Positions 9,201-17,321 of a stretch of 64,000 bases of DNA are shown here, piece by piece. The stretch covers positions 1-64,000 of the forward strand of contig NZ_BAABJQ010000007.1 in the NCBI RefSeq assembly GCF_039543385.1, given 5' to 3'. The notes beneath the pieces were generated by a model. It saw only the letters and a list, made by a program, of their open reading frames with translations. It was not told the DNA's origin and did no database searches. The position numbers and the translations under genes are program-made. Source of the stretch: Rugosimonospora acidiphila (GTDB taxonomy: Bacteria; Actinomycetota; Actinomycetes; Mycobacteriales; Micromonosporaceae). The stretch's first letter is position 1; every line of letters begins with the position of its first letter.

Positions 9201-10268
9201 CACATCGTGGTCACCGCCAGCCGGTGGGGCGAAATCCGTTACAACATCCGCGAGTTCTACGGGACCAAGCTGGAGCTGCGGCTGGGTGACCCGAGCGACT
9301 CGGAGATCGACCGTCGCACGGCGGTGAACGTGCCACTGAGCAGCCCCGGTCGCGGCATCTCACCCGAGCGGATGCACTTCCTCGTCGGCGTGCCGCGCAT
9401 CGACGGTACGGAGGGCGATGACGGGCTGACCGAGGCCACCGCCAACCTCGTCACCCGCTCGCGTGCCGCATGGCCGCACGCGCCCGCACCGCGGGTGCGC
9501 CTGCTGCCCCGGAATCTGGCCGCCCATGAGCTGTCCGAATCGGCCGATCGGCCCGCTCCGGCGATCCCGATCGGCGTCAACGAAACCTACCTGGCCCCGG
9601 TGTATCTCGCCCCAGACGACGAGCCGCACCTGATGATCTTCGGGGATGCCGCGTCTGGCAAGACCAACCTGCTGCGGCTGATCGCCCGCGGCATCGTCGA
9701 GCGCAACACGCCGGACGAGGCGATGCTCGTCATCGTCGACTACCGGCGCACGCTGCTGGACGTGGTCACCGGCCAGCAGTTGCTGCGGTACGCGCCGTCG
9801 GCCCAGGTGGCGCAAGAGGTGATGGACGAGCTGGCGGCGGCGCTGGCCGAGCGGCTGCCCGGCCCCGACGTGACCAGCGAGCAGTTGCGCACCCACAGTT
9901 GGTGGAAGGGCCCGGACATCTATGTCCTGGTCGACGACTACGACCTGGTCGCCGGATCGTCCGGCAACAATCCCATCGCCGCGCTCGCCGACCTGCTGGC
10001 GCAGGCGCGCGACATCGGGGTGCACCTCGTCGTCGCTCGGCGCAGTGGCGGTGCCGGACGGGCGTCCTACGACGCCGTGCTCGGCAAGCTCCAGGAGCTG
10101 GACATGCCCGGGCTGGTGATGTCGGGCAACCCGCAGGAGGGTGCGATCGTCGGGAACGTCAGGCCGACGCCGCAACCCGCTGGTCGGGGTGTGCTCGTGC
10201 GGCGCAGCGATGGCATCAACCTGATTCAGACCGCCTGGCTGGAGCCGGTTGCGTGGCCTGCGACGTAG
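6291..10268 (+). CDS. eccC: ESX motor ATPase EccC (ESX-A)
   Basis: I chose GTG 6291 (TGGGAG eight bases upstream) because the product then starts with the usual short EccC leader (GTTLFRRPPRLPVPPLPRGE); in-frame TTG/GTG codons at 6270-6282 are alternatives. The protein has about 1325 residues, with two transmembrane helices near 45-85. Three FtsK/SpoIIIE-type ATPase domains follow, with Walker A motifs GATGSGKS (about 477), GGPRAGKST (about 832) and GDAASGKTN (about 1118). The first domain has a Walker B reading LNFVLVDFKGGATF. It is a single-chain EccC, unlike the split EccCa/EccCb of ESX-1. It recognises substrates and drives export. Downstream are an esx pair and mycP. Confidence 0.95.
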   Translation: MGTTLFRRPPRLPVPPLPRGELALESPPELAEPLARNALQYLMLLPMLGGGGAMALMYSTRGGGALTYVVGAMFGVSMLGMAVTSFASGQGNKKAEVDARRREYLRYLAQSRRQVRRAASQQRTALLWRHPAPDALWSVPVSGRMWERRSSDNDFGEVRVAEGAQRLSVAITAPETRPVEDLEPLTAIALRQFVRTHSAVPELPLAIQLRAFSRVLLRGERDAILGLTRAMICQFATFHSPDDARVAVVAAPEHIDDWDWVKWLPHAQDERNSDGAGSVRLFYTSMGDLEAALGEEVSGRPQHSPDAMPLTGSPHLLVVLDGGEVPVASLLQGAGVHGSTVLDLAGAVPHDAGRWLLTLDVAEEMVTADRGERSTPLGRPDRLSVEQASGIARGLAPYRLSRYVSDTVEATARVMELPDLLGFGDAAAVDPEVSWRRRAPRDRLRIPLGVAPNGSAVELDLKEAAFGGMGPHGLVIGATGSGKSELLRTLVTSLAVTHASDDLNFVLVDFKGGATFASMDVLPHVSAVITNLADELSMVDRMQDAISGELVRRQELLRAAGNYVSRHEYELARQAGEPLRPLPSLLIICDEFSELLAEKPDFIDLFVMIGRLGRSLGVHLLLASQQLEEGRLRGLDTHLSYRIGLRTFSAMESRIVLGVPDAYELPNAPGHGYLKVGTQTMQRFRAAYVSGPYREQSPFRRLSAVNGAARIVPYSVGYVPEQQVVEPEAMEPGSEQDTGRSVSMLDVIIGRLRGHGVPAHQVWLPVLDQAPPLDMLLGNLVTDERTGLIAPAWRQGYRLVAPVGIEDRPFEQRRDPLVVNLSGATGNVAIVGGPRAGKSTLLRTLIASLALTHSPREVQFMCIDLGGGALRALQDLPHVSGVALRRDVEALRRTVAEVSALVEDREARFAAAGVASIDEYRDRRAAGEFADDPFGDVFLIVDGYGLIREEHDDLDEIITSLLSRCLGFGVHIVVTASRWGEIRYNIREFYGTKLELRLGDPSDSEIDRRTAVNVPLSSPGRGISPERMHFLVGVPRIDGTEGDDGLTEATANLVTRSRAAWPHAPAPRVRLLPRNLAAHELSESADRPAPAIPIGVNETYLAPVYLAPDDEPHLMIFGDAASGKTNLLRLIARGIVERNTPDEAMLVIVDYRRTLLDVVTGQQLLRYAPSAQVAQEVMDELAAALAERLPGPDVTSEQLRTHSWWKGPDIYVLVDDYDLVAGSSGNNPIAALADLLAQARDIGVHLVVARRSGGAGRASYDAVLGKLQELDMPGLVMSGNPQEGAIVGNVRPTPQPAGRGVLVRRSDGINLIQTAWLEPVAWPAT

Positions 10269-10362
10269 CCCTTTCCGCTGCCCATTACCAGCGGTAGCAT
10301 GTAGATCGACGTGTCTGGAGTAGACGCGTTAGGTGCCGATGTGCCATCGAGGTGGAGGGGCA

Positions 10363-10692
10363 ATGGCCAACCTCAGCTTCGCGATTCCCCAGGTTCGCGA
10401 CTGCGTGAAGTTCATGGACGACTTCCAGACACAGCAGGATGGTGACCAGGCGAAGTACCAACAGATCGCCAACAACCTGCCGAACAACTGGGGAAGCACG
10501 GAGGTCGCGGTTTTCACCGACGGGATCAACGAGCTTTCGCGCAAGACAAAGCAGATGCGCGACTTTCTGACGCAGTTGCACACCACGCTGGGTGAAGCCA
10601 GCAACCAGGTGCAAGCCAGCGGTGAGCAAGCGAAGAAGAACCTGACCAACGCCATCGGCGGTAACAGCATCAGCGGCGTCATCAACAGGTAA
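10363..10692 (+). CDS. WXG100 (Esx) protein, first of pair
   Basis: The product has 109 residues from ATG 10363, with GGTGGAGGGG directly upstream. It forms a helical hairpin with the turn NNWGSTEVAVF, a W-x-S/G variant of the WXG motif at about residue 45. The second helix includes FTDGINELSRKTKQMRDFL. The family forms secreted antiparallel dimers that co-activate EccC. It is 48 bp upstream of a second small Esx-like gene and directly follows eccC, the canonical position. No YxxxD/E motif is apparent at its C-terminus. Confidence 0.85.
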   Translation: MANLSFAIPQVRDCVKFMDDFQTQQDGDQAKYQQIANNLPNNWGSTEVAVFTDGINELSRKTKQMRDFLTQLHTTLGEASNQVQASGEQAKKNLTNAIGGNSISGVINR

Positions 10693-10697
10693 CGGGT

Positions 10698-10713
10698 CGC
10701 CCGCTGTCGGGCG
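10698..10713 (+). other. Short intercistronic hairpin in the esx pair
   Basis: CGCCCG-CTGT-CGGGCG is a perfect 6-bp stem with a 4-nt loop, placed just after the stop of the first esx gene. It may set relative transcript stability or partial termination between the two esx genes. Function is inferred from position. Confidence 0.4.
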
Positions 10714-10740
10714 GACGTGGCTTAGGGAGAGCAGGACCGA

Positions 10741-11052
10741 ATGGCTATTGGACCGGACGTCGCAATCAAAGACCCGGCGGCGGCAGAGGCCGACGCGAAC
10801 CAGATGGCTAAGCTCGCCACGGAGATGCACGCGCGGCTCGAGGCGCTGATCGGCCAGGTGACCGGCAAGCTCAATGAGACGGACGGCGAGACGAAGAACG
10901 CGTTCATGTCGCAGCTGCAGCAGTACCAGAAGCTCGCCATGGAACTGGAGGCGAGGAAGAACAACCTCGCGGCCGCGGCCCGGAGCATCGTCCAGGGCAA
11001 CGTGAGCGACGATGTGCAGTTCGCGAAGGCATTCGGCGGCGTGAACCCCTGA
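10741..11052 (+). CDS. Esx-like helical hairpin protein, second of pair
   Basis: The 103-residue protein has a WXG100-like length and helical pattern (MAKLATEMHARLEALIGQVT, then NAFMSQLQQYQKLAMELEAR). It contains no tryptophan at all; the inter-helix turn reads NETDGETK. A weak ribosome-binding site (AGGGAGAG) lies 10 bp upstream. It most likely pairs with the 10363 product. Loss of the WXG tryptophan is known for some Esx partners, so it is still best read as a secreted Esx subunit. Confidence 0.75.
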   Translation: MAIGPDVAIKDPAAAEADANQMAKLATEMHARLEALIGQVTGKLNETDGETKNAFMSQLQQYQKLAMELEARKNNLAAAARSIVQGNVSDDVQFAKAFGGVNP

Positions 11053-11090
11053 CCGCAGCCGTCATCGGGCCAACGTTGTAGCGTTGCGGC

Positions 11091-12308
11091 GTGAGCGGGT
11101 TCGTCAGCGCGCTGATGGTCGTCGGGCTGCTGGGTGCGACGGGCGGTGCACCGGTGGGTGCGCCCACGCCGGTTGAGGTTCGTGCCCAGCCGTGCGGACC
11201 GGTAGTGACGCAGCCGTTGGTCGAGGCTCCCTGGGGCCTGACCCGGCTGCGTCCTGACCTCGCGTGGCCACTGACCGAGGGCGCCGGCGTCACGGTCGCG
11301 GTCATCGACTCCGGCGTATCGCCGGCGTCGCCGAGCCTCAGCGGCAAGGTGGCGCCCGGCATCGACTACGTGGACCCCACCGCGGGCCCGGGCCAGTGCG
11401 ATGAGAACGGTCACGGCACGCTCATCGCCGGCATCATCGCCGGCCGGGAAACCGTCAGCGGCGGGTTCCGTTTCTACGGCGTCGCACCCGAAGCGACGAT
11501 CGTGCCGGTGCGTGTGCTGCGAGACCAGCAACGGTCATTCGAAAGCGACCTGTCCGACCGCATCGCCAACGCGATCCGCTGGGCGGTCGACGTCGGCCGC
11601 GCCGACGTCATCAACCTGTCGTTGACCACCGAGCCCAACGCGGACCTCGCGGCGGCCGTGCGGCACGCGATCGATCAGCATGTCGTGGTCGTAGCCGCGG
11701 CGGGCAACGAGGGCACCTCGCAACAGCCCGGCCAGCAGACGTACCCGGCGGCCTACCCCGGCGTGATCGGCGTGGCCGGCGTCGACATGCAGGACCGGCA
11801 CGTGTCGAGTTCGACATCGGGTGACTACGTCGACGTTGCCGCGCCGGGAGTGCGGATCGCGGGACCTTCACCCCAGGGCGGCGGCTTCTTGTTCAGCGCC
11901 GACGGCGGAACCAGTTTCGCGACGGCGTACGTCTCCGGGGTCGCGGCGCTGGTACGCGCCTACTACCCGGATCTGACCCCGGATCAGGTGACCCAACGCA
12001 TCGAGCAGACCGCGGAGCATCCCGCGCAGCAGTGGAATTCCGACGTCGGGTACGGCGTCGTCGATCCGGCGCGGGCGGTGGGGTCACTGGCCGAACCCGC
12101 GGGAGTGGCGCCCGGACAGGCGGGTGCGGGATCCTCGCCCAGGGCCGGCATGGCGCCCGTCGCCGCACCCGTGCAGACCGGCCAGGGGTTGACGATCGCG
12201 GCGGCGTGGATCGCCGGCGCCGGCGTTGTCGTGGTCTTCGGGGTACTCGTCGGCAGCTCGGTGGCCCGCCGGGGCCGTAAGCGCAACTGGCGAGTGAATC
12301 GTTTGTGA
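11091..12308 (+). CDS. mycP: Mycosin (membrane-anchored subtilase) MycP (ESX-A)
   Basis: The 405-residue S8 protease starts at GTG 11091. It has a hydrophobic signal segment (about 5-20), a short propeptide-like region, and the catalytic triad D73 (VAVIDSG), H108 (NGHGT) and S275 (GGTSFATA). A C-terminal transmembrane helix (about 363-388) ends in a basic RRGRKRNW tail. Mycosins sit on the periplasmic side, stabilise the ESX complex and process some substrates. The end overlaps an in-frame GTG of the next gene, but the next gene probably starts at 12353. Confidence 0.93.
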   Translation: MSGFVSALMVVGLLGATGGAPVGAPTPVEVRAQPCGPVVTQPLVEAPWGLTRLRPDLAWPLTEGAGVTVAVIDSGVSPASPSLSGKVAPGIDYVDPTAGPGQCDENGHGTLIAGIIAGRETVSGGFRFYGVAPEATIVPVRVLRDQQRSFESDLSDRIANAIRWAVDVGRADVINLSLTTEPNADLAAAVRHAIDQHVVVVAAAGNEGTSQQPGQQTYPAAYPGVIGVAGVDMQDRHVSSSTSGDYVDVAAPGVRIAGPSPQGGGFLFSADGGTSFATAYVSGVAALVRAYYPDLTPDQVTQRIEQTAEHPAQQWNSDVGYGVVDPARAVGSLAEPAGVAPGQAGAGSSPRAGMAPVAAPVQTGQGLTIAAAWIAGAGVVVVFGVLVGSSVARRGRKRNWRVNRL

Positions 12309-12352
12309 CGTTAGACTCATCCGGCGAGTTCCTGTCGTGGGAGAGGGCCGAG

Positions 12353-13147
12353 ATGCCGGATGAGTTCGACGACATCGCCGCCTTCGTGGAGCGCGCACAA
12401 GCCGGCCTTCCGGCCCTGCGGCGGTTGATTGACGACGCGCGGGCGAGCGTTCCTTCGCCGTTTCACGGCGCGGACAGCACCGACACCATTCGGGTCAGCC
12501 TCGGCGAGGATGGCTTGCCGCAGGCGTTCACCGTCGCCGCCAACTGGCGAAGCGCCCTCGGTGTCGACGGCTTCGCCCCGGCCGTGGACGAGGCGTGCCG
12601 CAACGCCGCCCTGGCCAGTTTCGAGGTGGCCGGAACCGCCGACGTCACTCGGTCGGTCGAGCAGATCAGGTCCGTGATGGAGTACCTGGAGGGTTCCGCC
12701 GGACCGCCGCCGGGCATTCCCATGCGCCCTCCCGCCGCACCCGCCGCCGACCGAGCCGAGCCGTCGAATGGTCCTATCTGGACAGACGCGATGCTCGATC
12801 AGCTCCTCGCGACCACGGATGCGATGGGCAGCGTCGGGGACCTCGTCGCGGCCGCGGAAGGGGAGCACCTCGGGGCCGCGGCCGCGGGGCGGTTGCGGCT
12901 CACCGCGGGTGCCATGATCACCTGCACCGCGGACTCCGACTGGCTGGGGCGCCAGGACAGCACCGAGATCGAGGCGGCTCTGGCGGTGGCCGCAGCTTCG
13001 TTGCGGGCCGCGCGCGACACCGCCGAGGCCGCGCTGTCGCAGGCACTGTCGGCACCCGAGAGGCTGCAGGCCGAGATCCAGGCGCGTCGGGCGGATGCCG
13101 CCGGCTGGGCGACGCGCCCGCCACCACACGGCCAAGGAGCATGGTGA
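12353..13147 (+). CDS. Double YbaB-like protein (cassette copy 1, gene A)
   Basis: The product has 264 residues from ATG 12353, which has GGGAGAGGG upstream; a GTG at 12305 would add 16 residues without a good site. Two related modules are visible. The first (about 10-120) has DTIRVSLGEDGLPQAFTVAA. The second (about 155-250) has LRLTAGAMITCTADSDWLGR followed by a long alanine-rich helix. Each resembles the YbaB/EspL meander plus helix. It heads the first of two tandem three-gene cassettes and is paralogous to the 15003 product. A substrate-chaperone role is inferred from EspL and from the gene order. Confidence 0.6.
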   Translation: MPDEFDDIAAFVERAQAGLPALRRLIDDARASVPSPFHGADSTDTIRVSLGEDGLPQAFTVAANWRSALGVDGFAPAVDEACRNAALASFEVAGTADVTRSVEQIRSVMEYLEGSAGPPPGIPMRPPAAPAADRAEPSNGPIWTDAMLDQLLATTDAMGSVGDLVAAAEGEHLGAAAAGRLRLTAGAMITCTADSDWLGRQDSTEIEAALAVAAASLRAARDTAEAALSQALSAPERLQAEIQARRADAAGWATRPPPHGQGAW

Positions 13148-13153
13148 CAGGAA

Positions 13154-13579
13154 ATGGCTGACCAGAACGACGCCGAGATCCGCGTCGACTATGAGTTCAT
13201 CAAGACCAACGCGCAGTTCTGGAAAGCCCAGGTGAACTCCGAGCACGCGGACATCCAGCGCAGTAGTGGGCAGTTCGTGCTGACCGGTGGCACGAGCGGG
13301 GTCATGCCGAGACTCTTCACGCTCCACGATCAGGCGATTCAGTTCTTCCGCCAGGCCTCCGCGGAGGGCAGGACCGCGACGTACCACATCGCGCAGCGGC
13401 TGGAACTGATCCAGAAGTGGTACGAGCAGAACCAGCAAATGAGCCGGGCGCTGCTCAACACGGTCACCGGGGGCGTCCCGTCGCCGAACGCACCCGTAGC
13501 CCCGCAGGCCAACCCGGTCGCGCCCACGGCGCCTGTCGCACCGCCAGCCGCACCACAGAACCGGCCGTCGGGACCGTGA
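13154..13579 (+). CDS. Small helical WXG-like protein (cassette copy 1, gene B)
   Basis: The product has 141 residues starting 6 bp after the previous stop. The N-terminus AEIRVDYEFIKTN matches that of the 15742 product (AIRVEYNYL). Two long helical stretches contain several aromatic residues (FWKAQ, IQFFRQ, QKWYEQNQ). They are followed by a Pro/Ala-rich C-terminus. It has the length and helix pattern of WXG100-type partners but no canonical motif. It is probably the helical partner of the membrane protein encoded next. Confidence 0.55.
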   Translation: MADQNDAEIRVDYEFIKTNAQFWKAQVNSEHADIQRSSGQFVLTGGTSGVMPRLFTLHDQAIQFFRQASAEGRTATYHIAQRLELIQKWYEQNQQMSRALLNTVTGGVPSPNAPVAPQANPVAPTAPVAPPAAPQNRPSGP

Positions 13580-13597
13580 CGCTGATGGAGGGCCACC

Positions 13598-14863
13598 GTG
13601 GCTGACCAGACCAACTACGCGAACTACGAGAAGCTGCGCGACAGCATCAAGACCGACTACCAGCAACTGCTCGCCGCCGCCGACTCGGTTCGGGCGGCGA
13701 TCGACGCGACTGGCCCGTTCCAGGTGTACCTGGGCGTCGCCGGCCAGGGGTACAAGACCCTGGTCAACGCCGCCAACCTCTGGGTCAACAGGTTGACCGA
13801 CTACGACTGGGAATTTCCCCGACTGGCGTCGCAGGACATGGCGACCTGGGCCCACATCAGAGACCACGCCGGCATCATGAGAGACCTCACCCGCTGGATG
13901 GAGGCGATGGGCTCGGACGAGAGCACGCGTGCGGCGCTGCGCTCGGACACCGGTGCGGACACGGTCCGAACCGCCGTGCAGGACGCCCTCGCCAACCGGC
14001 GCTCCACCGTGGACGATTCACAGTACTTCGCTAAATTCGAGGCGAACCAGCCCGTCCAGTCCAACGGTATGCGCCCGCCGATCGCCCAGATCCCCCTGCC
14101 GTACCTCGGGCAGCACGTGCCCAGCGGACAGGCGGCGCACGGCAATGCCGACGGCTCGCCCTGGGCGGGCCTCACCGGCGACTCCTACCGGGCCGCCTTC
14201 AAACCACAGCTGGACGCCACCCAACTGCTCTACGACTACGCCGACCAGGCCATGACCCTGCTACGAACCGCCCGCGGAAGCTACAACGACTTCTTCGCCG
14301 CCTTCAAAAACTGGATGTGGGCGGCCATCGCCATCCTCATCGCGTTTCGAACCGCCATCCGCAACTTCTGGCGGTCGGTCCTGGCTCTCGCCGGCATCAT
14401 GCTCGCCGCGGAGGCGAGCGGGATCGGCGCCGTATTATGGGCGGCGGTGGTGGCGAACCGGGTCGCGATCGGCCTGGCCGCCATAGCGGTCGTCTTCGTC
14501 GAACGCCTCCTGGCCATCATCCAGGCCTGGGTCGGGCTCGGTAAGAACCTGGACACGCTCGCCGCCGGGGTCGACAGCTTCAACAACAAAATCCTCCAGC
14601 TGACCACGATGCCCGGGGGCTTCGTCAACGGGCACTGGCCCGATCCGACGAACACCGCCGAGTTCCCGGACATGGGCCGCAACAAGGACGGCGCGTGGCA
14701 GCCGGTGACCAACAGCGAGCAGAACGGGCGCGACGGTTTCTCCGTCCCGCCCTGGTCCAGCCCGGTACCGGCCGGGCCTCCCGCTCCCGTGGTACCGGCG
14801 CCTCCCGTGCCTGCTCCGCTGCCGGATCCGCCCAGCCCGTTTGGATATCCGCCGTACCCGTGA
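13598..14863 (+). CDS. WXG-like membrane protein (cassette copy 1, gene C)
   Basis: The product has 421 residues from GTG 13598, after TGGAGGGCCACC. The N-terminal ~230 residues are helical. A hydrophobic region at about 235-310 with two to three transmembrane segments follows (WMWAAIAILIAF, SVLALAGIMLAA, AIGLAAIAVVF). Next comes a helix, then GHWPDPTNTAEFPDM, and a Pro-rich tail ending PFGYPPYP. The helical head followed by a membrane region resembles the first 320 residues of the large toxin at 49788, but no toxin domain is present. The WPDPT..FP element is shared with the 16171 product. A delivery or pore-forming role is inferred. Confidence 0.5.
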   Translation: MADQTNYANYEKLRDSIKTDYQQLLAAADSVRAAIDATGPFQVYLGVAGQGYKTLVNAANLWVNRLTDYDWEFPRLASQDMATWAHIRDHAGIMRDLTRWMEAMGSDESTRAALRSDTGADTVRTAVQDALANRRSTVDDSQYFAKFEANQPVQSNGMRPPIAQIPLPYLGQHVPSGQAAHGNADGSPWAGLTGDSYRAAFKPQLDATQLLYDYADQAMTLLRTARGSYNDFFAAFKNWMWAAIAILIAFRTAIRNFWRSVLALAGIMLAAEASGIGAVLWAAVVANRVAIGLAAIAVVFVERLLAIIQAWVGLGKNLDTLAAGVDSFNNKILQLTTMPGGFVNGHWPDPTNTAEFPDMGRNKDGAWQPVTNSEQNGRDGFSVPPWSSPVPAGPPAPVVPAPPVPAPLPDPPSPFGYPPYP

Positions 14864-15002
14864 CACCGGTCGGTGACGGCGCAGGAGTTCCCGGCCGCGC
14901 CGAAGCGTACTTGGTTGCTCGTCATTATCTGTTCACCCGCGCGCCCGAACGTTGGGTCTCGTGCAATCGAGCCCAGCTGGTGGTCGGGAGGCGCGAGGCG
15001 GG

Positions 15003-15725
15003 GTGGAGTCGGACCTGCACTCGCTGGTCGAGCGTCTCCACCGTGTTCTTCCCGCACTGGAGGCGCTGACGGCTGAGCCGACGGCCCAGGTGTCCGGTGT
15101 TACCCAGTCGACGGATGCGGTCAGTGTGATGCTGGCGGCGGACGGTCTGCCGCTGCGAATCGAGGTGCACCCGGACTGGCGCCGCACGGTGGGCCTGGGA
15201 GAGTTCGCCCGCGTGGTCACCGAGGTGTGCCAGGAAACGGCTCGGGCCCGTGCTGATGTGGTGGCCGATGCGGTGTCGGCGGACCAGTGGCCCGAGCGGT
15301 TCGCCGCACTGCTGGGCTACCTCACCGGTGAGGCGCCACCGCCACCAGATCTCCCACCCGCCGTAGCGCTGCCGCCGACGCGGACGCGGGAATCGGGCGC
15401 GTTGCCGGCGTTGGTGGCGGACCTGGTCCGCGCGTCCGCCGCGGTGGGTGAGGTGGCCGCCGCCGTGAACCAGCCCGGTGCCCGGGCCGTGGGAACCGGT
15501 GGACGAGGCAGGCTGGTGCTCGTCCTGCACGAGTCGGGAGCACTACGCTGCAGCGCCGATCCGGACTGGGTGGCCGGCCGCGACACCCAGGAGCTCAACG
15601 ACGCCCTGGCCGCGGCCGTCGCAGAGCTGCGCGCCGCCCGCGCGGCCACCGCCGACCAGGAACTGCTCCAGACAGCGAAGGCAGTGCTCGCCGTGGACGG
15701 CCAAGCGTCCACCGGCGGCAGGTAA
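15003..15725 (+). CDS. Double YbaB-like protein (cassette copy 2, gene A)
   Basis: The product has 240 residues from GTG 15003, with GGGAGG ten bases upstream; a TTG at 14952 gives a longer open frame. It has the same two-module layout as the 12353 product: AVSVMLAADGLPLRIEVHPD in the first half, then GRGRLVLVLHESGALRCSAD and PDWVAGRDTQELNDALAAAV in the second. The D(S/P)DW..GR(Q)D(S/T) segment is conserved between the two copies, so common descent by duplication is likely. About 140 bp of non-coding DNA separates it from cassette copy 1. Confidence 0.6.
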   Translation: MESDLHSLVERLHRVLPALEALTAEPTAQVSGVTQSTDAVSVMLAADGLPLRIEVHPDWRRTVGLGEFARVVTEVCQETARARADVVADAVSADQWPERFAALLGYLTGEAPPPPDLPPAVALPPTRTRESGALPALVADLVRASAAVGEVAAAVNQPGARAVGTGGRGRLVLVLHESGALRCSADPDWVAGRDTQELNDALAAAVAELRAARAATADQELLQTAKAVLAVDGQASTGGR

Positions 15726-15741
15726 GGACAGGGAGGCGTCC

Positions 15742-16167
15742 ATGGCGAGTGCGGCGGAGACCGCGATCCGGGTCGAGTACAACTACCTGCGCCGCCAGCG
15801 CGACGACTGGCACGACCTGGCCCCAGACGTGGGCAAGATCGCCGGGCTGCTGCAGCAGCTGGCGTGGCGCGGCCAGCCCGCCGCCAGCACCGACCTTCCG
15901 TCCGGCGACCTGGTCCGCGGCGCGGTCCGCGCGCTGGCACACGTGACCAACCCCCAGTGGATCTCGGACTGGCAGGCCCGCCAAGTGACCTTTCTGCGTC
16001 CCGTCCTGGAGGCGCACCAGCAGGTCGCAGACTGGGCGCAGAACCGTGCGGTCGAGGGGTGGACGGCGCAGAACAACATCGCCGAGACGCTGTCAGAGAT
16101 CCTCGACTACTACGAAACGGAGACCACCCGTCATCAGGCGTTGCTGCGGACCGTGGGACGGGATTAG
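15742..16167 (+). CDS. Small helical WXG-like protein (cassette copy 2, gene B)
   Basis: The product has 141 residues, exactly the length of its paralogue at 13154. It starts at ATG 15742 with GGGAGG upstream. The N-terminus AIRVEYNYLRRQRDDW matches the paralogue, and the C-terminal helix contains ILDYYETETTRHQALL, which includes a YxxxE secretion-like pattern (YYETE). An aromatic middle contains W residues (NPQWISDW, VADWAQNR, VEGWTAQN). It is separated by 3 bp from the next gene. Confidence 0.55.
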   Translation: MASAAETAIRVEYNYLRRQRDDWHDLAPDVGKIAGLLQQLAWRGQPAASTDLPSGDLVRGAVRALAHVTNPQWISDWQARQVTFLRPVLEAHQQVADWAQNRAVEGWTAQNNIAETLSEILDYYETETTRHQALLRTVGRD

Positions 16168-16170
16168 GAC

Positions 16171-17130
16171 GTGACCACCGCGGAGAAACAGGCATTCGAG
16201 CAGCTCCGCCAGCAGACGCGCGACTACTACGAGCGCATCCTGCAGGCACGGGATTGGGTGAAGACGGCCCGCACCAGGACCGACGCGTTCGGGCCGCTGA
16301 AATCGGTGGCGGACCAGACCGTCCAGCCGATACTCAACGCCCTGGACGAACTGGTCAAGGTGGGCACCGACCAGTACGAGAAGTTCGCCCCGGTCGAGTG
16401 GGACTACGTCGAAATCGCCGACCACGACGCCGACATCTGGAAGCAGATCAAGGCAGCCACCAATGTGGTGAAGCAGGGCGTCGCGGACATCAACGACGAC
16501 CGGGCTCGGGTGACCAGCGAGGCCGAGGCGCGGGCCAACGCGATGGACCGGGCGCGCGCCGTGGGACCAGTCGACCCGACCCAGCCCGCACCCTGGGGAG
16601 GCAGCGCCGGCAGGGCGTACACGACCCAGATCCCGGCGCAGGCGACCGCCGCCCAGTTCATCGGGGAGCTCGCGGACATCGCGGGCGAGCTCATGCGGCA
16701 GACCAGCGAGAACTTTCACTCGCTGATCTCGGCCCTGAAGAACCTCATGGAACAGATCCTGATGTTCTGGATCCTGCTCGTCGCGTCCCTCATCGACCTG
16801 GGGTACATCGTCATCGACGCCATCTTTTTCCCGCCAGTCCAGCTGGCCCTCGCGGTCAGCGCGCTGGTGGCGTTCGGCGCCACCTTCACGCAGCGGCTGA
16901 CGCAGGTCGCCCCGGCGATCACCAACTACCAGACCGCCATGGACAACTTCCACAACAACACCAACCGCAGGATCCAGGACCTGAGGAACAAGCTGGCGGA
17001 CGCGCCCGACGTCTTCCGCTACAGCGGCGCGTCCTCGCCGCAGTGGCCCGACCCGACCCACCACGGCGCCTTCCCGGGGGTGACGCAGTCCCGCGGGGGC
17101 AACTACGAACTGCACGTGGAGCACCACTAA
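16171..17130 (+). CDS. WXG-like membrane protein (cassette copy 2, gene C)
   Basis: The product has 319 residues from GTG 16171. The helical N-terminal ~190 residues (DYYERILQARDWVKTARTRT; FAPVEWDYVEIADHDADIW) are followed by two strong hydrophobic segments near 200-235 (ILMFWILLVASLIDLGYIVI, VQLALAVSALVAFGATF). A helix and the element QWPDPTHHGAFPGV come near the end. It is shorter than its cassette-1 counterpart, mainly because the Pro-rich tail is missing. The same plan marks it as a diverged duplicate. Function is not known. Confidence 0.5.
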   Translation: MTTAEKQAFEQLRQQTRDYYERILQARDWVKTARTRTDAFGPLKSVADQTVQPILNALDELVKVGTDQYEKFAPVEWDYVEIADHDADIWKQIKAATNVVKQGVADINDDRARVTSEAEARANAMDRARAVGPVDPTQPAPWGGSAGRAYTTQIPAQATAAQFIGELADIAGELMRQTSENFHSLISALKNLMEQILMFWILLVASLIDLGYIVIDAIFFPPVQLALAVSALVAFGATFTQRLTQVAPAITNYQTAMDNFHNNTNRRIQDLRNKLADAPDVFRYSGASSPQWPDPTHHGAFPGVTQSRGGNYELHVEHH

Positions 17131-17147
17131 TATGTGGCCACAGCGCG

Positions 17148-17180
17148 CGAGTTCGCGCGGCACACCTGCACGCGAACTCG
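17148..17180 (+). terminator. Strong hairpin between cassette 2 and eccB
   Basis: CGAGTTCGCG (17148-17157) and CGCGAACTCG (17171-17180) form a perfect 10-bp stem with a 13-nt loop, 18 bp after the stop of the 16171 gene. It lies in the 190-bp gap before eccB, which otherwise shows no gene. There is no T-tract. It could end the cassette transcript or attenuate read-through into eccB. Confidence 0.5.
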
Positions 17181-17321
17181 GGCGGCGCAAGAACGCCTGA
17201 ACCGCTGGCGCGTCGGGGCAGCCCGCACCGACTCAGGCGGTTACTCGCGCCCCCGCGGTCGGATTCGCCCGCGCCGGCCCGGGCTGCTAATCGCAAGCGC
17301 GCACACGGGATGGGTGACGGG

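Noticed and set aside
15864..17321. Upstream extension of the eccB open frame by almost 500 residues
   Set aside because: It is in another frame over the 15742 and 16171 genes and reads as Arg/Gly-rich noise; EccB homology starts at about 17322.
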